The position numbers and the translations under genes were made by a program. A DNA stretch of 64,000 nucleotides from Paenibacillus oryzisoli (GTDB lineage Bacteria; Bacillota; Bacilli; Paenibacillales; NBRC-103111). Of this stretch, positions 59,802-64,000 are shown in pieces (positions within the stretch are counted from its first letter, which is position 1; every line of letters starts with the position of its first letter). The notes under the pieces are model-generated. The model ran no database searches, had not been told where the DNA came from, and saw nothing but the letters and a program-made list of their open reading frames with translations. The stretch is taken from contig NZ_LYPB01000091.1 in NCBI RefSeq assembly GCF_001653565.1, forward strand, positions 196,637 to 260,636, read 5' to 3'.

Positions 59802-60335
59802 TTAAGAAAACACGAAATAACAAATAGCAAGTGAGGCGATAAAGCCAACCGCATCCGAAATTAATCCTACTTTGAGCGCATAACCTGCTTTGCGAATCCC
59901 AATCGCGCCAAAATAGACAGTTATCACATACAAAGTTGTATCCGTGCTCCCTTGTACGGTTGAAGCAATTCGGCCAATCATAGAATCAGGACCAAATTGC
60001 TCAATCAGGTCCGTTGTAAATGCTAACGATCCCGCTCCTGTGATGGGCCGCAAAATAGCGAGCGGCAGCACTTCTGTCGGCACGCCAATACTTTCGAAAA
60101 AAGGCCGCATCCAGCCAATCAGCATGTCCATTGCACCAGAGGCACGAAATACGGATATCGCGACCATCATTCCGACGAGGTGGGGGATAATTTTAATCGC
60201 TGTGTCAAAGCCATCTTTGGCCCCTTCTACAAATGACTCATAGACAGGAACTTTGCGATAAGCAGCGTAGAGGGGAATGAACACAATCATGATCGGGATT
60301 GCCCAGGCAGAAATTAGAGAAACGAGTGCATACAT
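59802..60335 (-). CDS. spmB: Spore maturation protein SpmB
   Basis: 177-aa membrane protein of the nucleoside-recognition (Gate) domain family, needed with SpmA for normal spore core dehydration. The Gate region includes FDTAIKIIPHLVGMMVAISV. A further conserved stretch is GSTDTTLYVITVYFGAIG. It starts 6 nt after spmA. Function in transport is inferred from family only. Confidence 0.93.
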   Translation of the reverse strand: MYALVSLISAWAIPIMIVFIPLYAAYRKVPVYESFVEGAKDGFDTAIKIIPHLVGMMVAISVFRASGAMDMLIGWMRPFFESIGVPTEVLPLAILRPITGAGSLAFTTDLIEQFGPDSMIGRIASTVQGSTDTTLYVITVYFGAIGIRKAGYALKVGLISDAVGFIASLAICYFVFS

Positions 60336-60341
60336 GCCGGT

Positions 60342-60941
60342 TCATCCTTTCAGCGGAGGGATAGGTGAGCGCGATCTGCGATACCATCGATCCACGAAAA
60401 TGGCCGCTGTCGTCGAAATGATCGTCGCAATGAGTGTTGTACCTACGATTTCAGCCGGGTTCACAGAATTGAAATTCATCCTTATGGCAATTAGCGTTGT
60501 CGGGATTAAGGTGATACTGGACGTATTGAGCGCGAGCAGTGTGGCCATGGCTGCGCTTGCCTCATCTTTGTTCGGATTCAGTTTCTGAAGCTCCTGCATA
60601 GCTTTAATCCCCATCGGGGTTGCAGCGTTACCTAAACCTAATATGTTAGCACTCATGTTTGACATAATATAACCAAGAGCGGGATGATTTTTGGGCACAC
60701 TTGGGAAAAGAAAGCGGACAGCAGGCTGCAGTAGTCTAGCTAACTTTTGCAATACACCTGCATCTTCCGCAATACGCATCATGCCCATCCAGAAAACCAA
60801 TACACTAATTAATCCAAAACATACAGTAACACCATTCTTCGCACCATCAAATGCCGCTTGTGTTACGGATTCCACATCGCCATTAATAGCCGCGACGAGG
60901 AAACCAACGACGATAAAAAACAACCAGATCCAATTCACCAT
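60342..60941 (-). CDS. spmA: Spore maturation protein SpmA
   Basis: 199-aa polytopic membrane protein with the same Gate domain (DGAKNGVTVCFGLISVLVFW) and the motif NILGLGNAATPMGIKAM. Partner of SpmB, encoded directly after it. It follows dacB by 40 nt; the dacB-spmA-spmB order is conserved in spore formers. Confidence 0.94.
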   Translation of the reverse strand: MVNWIWLFFIVVGFLVAAINGDVESVTQAAFDGAKNGVTVCFGLISVLVFWMGMMRIAEDAGVLQKLARLLQPAVRFLFPSVPKNHPALGYIMSNMSANILGLGNAATPMGIKAMQELQKLNPNKDEASAAMATLLALNTSSITLIPTTLIAIRMNFNSVNPAEIVGTTLIATIISTTAAIFVDRWYRRSRSPIPPLKG

Positions 60942-60981
60942 AGGTCAGCACTCCTTACTACTTAGCTTTACGTCGATCACA

Positions 60982-62175
60982 TTAATCCGCCCATTTGGAG
61001 CCAGAAATATGGAATAATCCCTGAACAAGCATTCTGCAGATATAACTATATTTGGTCAGTAATGTCTCTTGATATGGCGTGCTCGTTTGAAATGAGAATG
61101 TGGCTTTCTCTGGTACTTGCATTAGTGGGTTGGCAGGATCATAGATTGGTATCGTCTGTATCAGCTTGTTTTTCAAAGAAACACGCAGCGTACCTCGTTC
61201 AGCTAATCGATACTCTGTCGCCATCGGATCTACCAACGTTACTTGATGCGTTAAGCTTGCGGATTCACCTTCTGCGAGTGGGTATTTGAACGTTCGGCTC
61301 GCTACCCAGGGGGTACCTTCGATGGCGTCGCCTTTTTTGACCAGTGTCTGCAGCGGGAAATGACTAAAGCCATACTGGAGCAGCTTCGCATGATCCGCCC
61401 AGTCATCTCCGTCATTCAAAGTAACCACAACTAGCTGCTGGCCGTTTCGAGTTGCTGAAGATACTAAACAGCGCTTAGCCAGTTTCGTGAAACCCGTTTT
61501 TACCCCATCAGCTCCTTCGAACATGGAAAGCATCTTATTTTTGTTGAGCCAAGAATAATCCCATGCCTCATTGGGATTGGGTACTTTTTTCAACTTGGTA
61601 GCTACAATGTCAGCAAATACGCTATTCTTGAGTGCATATGCCGTAAGTTTTGCCATATCATTCGGACTTGAGCGATGGCCTTCGCCTTCATCCAACCCCG
61701 AAGGATTCGTGAAATGAGAATGATCCATCCCCAACATTTTCGCTTTCTCGTTCATCAAATAAACAAATCCATCGACACTGCCACCAATGTGTTCAGCGAT
61801 TGCCGTCGCGGCATCATTACCGGAACGCAACATGAGACCATACAGCATGTCATGCAGCCGCATTTCTTCGCCAAGCTTCAAGTAGATCGAAGATCCTTCT
61901 TTGCCAAACGCATTTTTGCTGACCTTGACCATGCTCGTAAGATTGCCTTGTTCAATCGCAATGATCGCGGTCATTATTTTGGTCAAACTAGCTATGCGCA
62001 TAGGCGTGTCCCCTTTTTCGCTATACAGCACACGTCCTGACTCCACATCGACGAGCGAAGCACCGACCGCATTCGTATGTATGCTTGGCGGTGCGGCATC
62101 TACATTAGTCCATGGTGCAGTTAACAATCCAATCAAGACACAGCAGATGATGATGAACTGGCGTTTGGTTTTCAT
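60982..62175 (-). CDS. dacB: D-alanyl-D-alanine carboxypeptidase DacB (sporulation PBP5*)
   Basis: 397 aa with a signal peptide (about residues 1-28, ...NVDAAPP). Serine peptidase S11: SxxK is SLTK with the active Ser at 63, SxN is SGND, and KTG is in DGVKTGFTKLA. A C-terminal beta domain and an amphipathic end follow. In B. subtilis the DacB at this locus trims spore cortex peptides and is made under sigma-E; a sigma-E-like promoter is also found here. Start after AGGAGG. Confidence 0.93.
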   Translation of the reverse strand: MKTKRQFIIICCVLIGLLTAPWTNVDAAPPSIHTNAVGASLVDVESGRVLYSEKGDTPMRIASLTKIMTAIIAIEQGNLTSMVKVSKNAFGKEGSSIYLKLGEEMRLHDMLYGLMLRSGNDAATAIAEHIGGSVDGFVYLMNEKAKMLGMDHSHFTNPSGLDEGEGHRSSPNDMAKLTAYALKNSVFADIVATKLKKVPNPNEAWDYSWLNKNKMLSMFEGADGVKTGFTKLAKRCLVSSATRNGQQLVVVTLNDGDDWADHAKLLQYGFSHFPLQTLVKKGDAIEGTPWVASRTFKYPLAEGESASLTHQVTLVDPMATEYRLAERGTLRVSLKNKLIQTIPIYDPANPLMQVPEKATFSFQTSTPYQETLLTKYSYICRMLVQGLFHISGSKWAD

Positions 62176-62248
62176 GGGTTGGGTTATCCTCCTACACGAG
62201 CGAACTTGTACATATTCTTAATCGAATCCACAGATGAAACTTTGTACA

Positions 62249-62277
62249 AGTATATGCGAGTGGACGAGGGATATGTC
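62249..62277 (-). promoter_or_regulatory. Sigma-E-like promoter for dacB
   Basis: Minus-strand GACATAT, 14-nt spacer, CATATACT, close to the sigma-E pattern, about 75 nt before the dacB ATG. Same type as the one found before spoIVA. Confidence 0.55.
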
Positions 62278-62293
62278 CTGCAAACGATACAAA

Positions 62294-62340
62294 ACAAAAA
62301 GGCCTTCCAAAAGTAGAATTCTACTCATGGATCGGCCTTT
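62294..62340 (-). terminator. Terminator after the SDR gene
   Basis: Minus-strand AAAGGCC...TCCA...AGTAGA pairs with TCTACT...TGGA...GGCCTTT, giving a nearly complete 20-bp stem, then TTTG and TTTT. It lies 20 nt past the stop at 62360. Confidence 0.9.
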
Positions 62341-62359
62341 AAATTCGTTTCGGTTGCGC

Positions 62360-63118
62360 TTAGTATGCTGTCCAGCCCGCATCCGCTGTAACCACTGTTC
62401 CATTAACAAAGCTTGCATCGTCGGAAGCTAAGAACAAGGCAACCTTTGCAATTTCTTCCGGCTCCCCTGCTCGCGGATTTAAACCCATTCCAACCATTGC
62501 TCTCTCCATGCCAAAAGGATTTGGCGCATTAATCGTAGTTCCAATGTTCGTGCTCACCCCACCAGGTGCGATAGCATTGCAACGGATGCCGAGATTCGCA
62601 TATTGAAAACCAACATTCTTCGTGAATCCAACTACCGCATGTTTAGAAGCCGTGTAAGCCGCACCCGCTCTAGAACCGTTTAATCCACCGGCGGACGCAA
62701 TGTTTACGATAACACCGCTTTTTCTCTCTGTAAAAATCGGAAGAACTTTCCGTGTTGTACGCATAACGCCTGTTGTATTAATAGCGAAAACTCGCTCCCA
62801 CAACTCGTCTGTAAGATCTCCTGCAGGGACAAAGTTGTCCATAATTCCAGCATTATTTATTAGAATGTCAACGGTACCGTATTCCTTAACAGCCGTATCT
62901 ATCATTTGTGCGACATCTTCTTCTTTCGCAACATTTGCAGCAACTGCAATCGCTGTACCACCTTTAGCTTCAATCCCAGCAACAACTGTTTGTGCCGCTT
63001 CAACCCTCAGATCCGAAACGATAACCTTAGCTCCTTCAGCCGCGAACAACTCCGCAATTGCTTTCCCCATACCTGACGCTGCCCCTGTAACAATAGCTAC
63101 TTTTCCAGAAAGCTTCAT
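62360..63118 (-). CDS. Short-chain dehydrogenase/reductase (SDR)
   Basis: 252 aa from the ATG at 63116-63118, eight nt after GGAGG. Classical SDR: cofactor motif TGAASGMG at residues 12-19, NNAG, catalytic Ser in NIASAGG and YxxxK as YTASK. An Asp after the second strand (VSDLR) points to NAD(H) preference. The substrate cannot be told. Divergent from the TetR regulator; its promoter contains a likely operator. Confidence 0.93.
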   Translation of the reverse strand: MKLSGKVAIVTGAASGMGKAIAELFAAEGAKVIVSDLRVEAAQTVVAGIEAKGGTAIAVAANVAKEEDVAQMIDTAVKEYGTVDILINNAGIMDNFVPAGDLTDELWERVFAINTTGVMRTTRKVLPIFTERKSGVIVNIASAGGLNGSRAGAAYTASKHAVVGFTKNVGFQYANLGIRCNAIAPGGVSTNIGTTINAPNPFGMERAMVGMGLNPRAGEPEEIAKVALFLASDDASFVNGTVVTADAGWTAY

Positions 63119-63195
63119 GTGCAATTCCTCCAAATGTCATGTATTTTTGTGCGAATACCTCACTGAATTGTGCCTGTAGAACTTCTTTCACTTGG

Positions 63196-63224
63196 AGTAT
63201 AATAGAGTATCAGAAGTGATACAA
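63196..63224 (-). promoter_or_regulatory. SDR promoter with overlapping operator-like inverted repeat
   Basis: Minus-strand TTGTAT, 17-nt spacer, TATACT. The inverted repeat GTATCA-GAAG-TGATAC at 63207-63222 covers the spacer and part of the -35. Binding by the divergently encoded TetR protein would block the promoter. About 100 nt from the SDR start. Confidence 0.6.
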
Positions 63225-63304
63225 TCAGTAAAAACCGCATGTTTGTTAGGTATCGTACAAAAGAATTGATTTTGTTCACTAACACCAAAAAGGAATGAAC
63301 AGAA

Positions 63305-63919
63305 ATGTCACAAATCACGAAGAAAACGGATCGCAGAATCGTGCGAAGTAAATTGGCACTACGGGAAGCCCTGCTGGCACTGATGTCACAAAAGCCCTTT
63401 ACGTCTATTTCAATCACTGAAATTGTAGAGTTCGCCAACTATAATCGCGGGACATTCTATGCCAATTACGAGAGCAAGGAAGATTTGCTTGATGATATGA
63501 TTGACAATCTAACGGAGCAATTACTTCAATCCTTCCGTGCACCATATGAGCATGTTGACGTGTTTCGTATTCAAGAGCTGCCGGCTAAATCCGTTATGAT
63601 ATTTGATCACTTTTATCAGAATTCCGCCATTTATACTACACTAATGCGGAGTGATGTCCTTCCTAAACTGAAAGAAAAGATGTTGCATGCCTTAATCAAA
63701 ATCACACAAGAAGAATTATCTTACCCTGATCAAGACGATGAAATCGATCAAGAATTGATGAGCATTTATTCCATCCATGCTTTGCTTGGCCTCATTTTCC
63801 ACTGGATAGAAAGCGAATTCAAATACTCACCTTCCTATATGCAGGACCAACTAATCAAACTGATAAACTGGCGTCCTACCTCTGCCAAAACAGTCGTAAA
63901 AAGCTCCCGCGATGGCTAA
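63305..63919 (+). CDS. TetR/AcrR family transcriptional regulator
   Basis: 204 aa. N-terminal helix-turn-helix at about residues 14-60 with KLALREALLALMSQKPFTSI, ITEIVEFANYNRGTFYANY. The effector-binding domain is helical and ends LGLIFHWIESEF. Divergent from the SDR gene, which it probably represses; inducer unknown. AAGGA precedes the ATG. The stop codon lies only a few nt from the end of a group II intron on the other strand, which does not appear to cut the coding sequence. Confidence 0.92.
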   Translation: MSQITKKTDRRIVRSKLALREALLALMSQKPFTSISITEIVEFANYNRGTFYANYESKEDLLDDMIDNLTEQLLQSFRAPYEHVDVFRIQELPAKSVMIFDHFYQNSAIYTTLMRSDVLPKLKEKMLHALIKITQEELSYPDQDDEIDQELMSIYSIHALLGLIFHWIESEFKYSPSYMQDQLIKLINWRPTSAKTVVKSSRDG

Positions 63920-63923
63920 TTTC

Positions 63924-64000
63924 TAGAGTAAAGGGCTGAAATATTTCAGCCCCTCCTCATCAAACCGTACGTGAGGTTTTCCCTCATACGGCTTTCCGAT
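63924..64000 (-). mobile_element. Group II intron, 3' end (domains V and VI), continuing past the edge
   Basis: Read on the minus strand, 63962-63994 folds as intron domain V. The lower helix AAGCCGTA/TACGGTTT carries the AGC triad with its G-U pair, then comes a 2-nt CG bulge and an upper helix TGAGG/CCTCA with a GAAAA loop. Domain VI follows: GGGCTGAAATATTTCAGCCC stem with a loose base (GAG...TTTACTC) that can hold the bulged branch-point A. The intron would end near 63924. The rest, including any reverse-transcriptase ORF, lies outside the window. Domain V is highly diagnostic, but the exact 3' end is uncertain. Confidence 0.78.

Noticed and set aside
1..64000. CRISPR arrays, insertion sequences, prophage or rRNA genes
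   Set aside because: I looked for regularly spaced repeats, transposase motifs, phage genes and rRNA sequences and saw none; only the intron end at the right edge is mobile DNA.

Overview
The window comes from a low- to mid-GC, endospore-forming Firmicute, most likely Paenibacillus or a close relative. The evidence is gene content and order: a Bacillus subtilis-like run of qcr, ypiF, tyrA-hisC-trp-aro, ndk, hep/menG, mtrB, hbs, spoIVA, gpsA, der, fni, rpsA, cmk, ypeB, prsW, mecA, serA, res, rluB, spmAB and dacB. Strong GGAGG-type ribosome binding sites, frequent TTG/GTG starts, a T-box leader and a TRAP-controlled trp leader point the same way. Nearly everything is on the minus strand; only four protein genes (47331, 49147, serA and a TetR regulator) read on the plus strand. 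The backbone is chromosomal housekeeping DNA. No insertion sequence, prophage or CRISPR array is visible. The only mobile-element trace is the 3' end of a group II intron at the extreme right edge.

Layout, left to right. 1-3.2 kb: menaquinol:cytochrome c reductase (qcrABC) with ypiF and a short IDEAL-domain protein. 3.3-7.8 kb: a winged-helix-like unknown, a histidine phosphatase, an ECF sigma/anti-sigma pair and a secreted polysaccharide deacetylase. 7.9-19.2 kb: the aromatic supraoperon aroC-aroB-aroH-trpEDCFBA-hisC-tyrA. 19.4-27.1 kb: a small HTH ORF, cheR, ndk, the menaquinone/heptaprenyl genes (hepT, mqnA, ubiX, mqnP-like ubiA, menG, hepS) and mtrB, which encodes TRAP. 27.1-33.3 kb: a PAP2 protein, tRNA-Pro, hbs, spoIVA, a lipoprotein, two [2Fe-2S] ferredoxins around a nucleotidyltransferase-like gene, a DUF2768 protein and spoVIF. 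33.4-42.6 kb: gpsA, plsY, der, a YIEGIA module, yphA, fni, rpsA, plsC, cmk. 42.6-50.5 kb: a PilZ protein, ypeB, prsW, mecA, a CPBP protease, a lipoprotein deacetylase and a rhodanese. 50.6-62.3 kb: T-box-serA, resE-D-C-B-A, rluB, spmB-spmA, dacB. 62.3-64 kb: an SDR oxidoreductase divergent from a TetR regulator, then intron domains V-VI.

How the genes work together. AroC makes chorismate, and three chorismate users lie within 8 kb: TrpE (tryptophan), AroH (phenylalanine/tyrosine) and MqnA (futalosine menaquinone route). The menaquinone made with HepS/HepT, MqnP, UbiX and MenG feeds the QcrABC complex at the left end. The c-type heme of QcrC needs the ResABC maturation system encoded at the right. 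Tryptophan feedback is self-contained: mtrB encodes TRAP, and the trpE leader carries 13 (G/U)AG triplets at an exact 5-nt period, a promoter buried in the 3' end of aroH, and an intrinsic terminator. Sporulation genes (spoIVA, spoVIF, ypeB, spmA, spmB, dacB, YIEGIA) are interspersed as in Bacillus.
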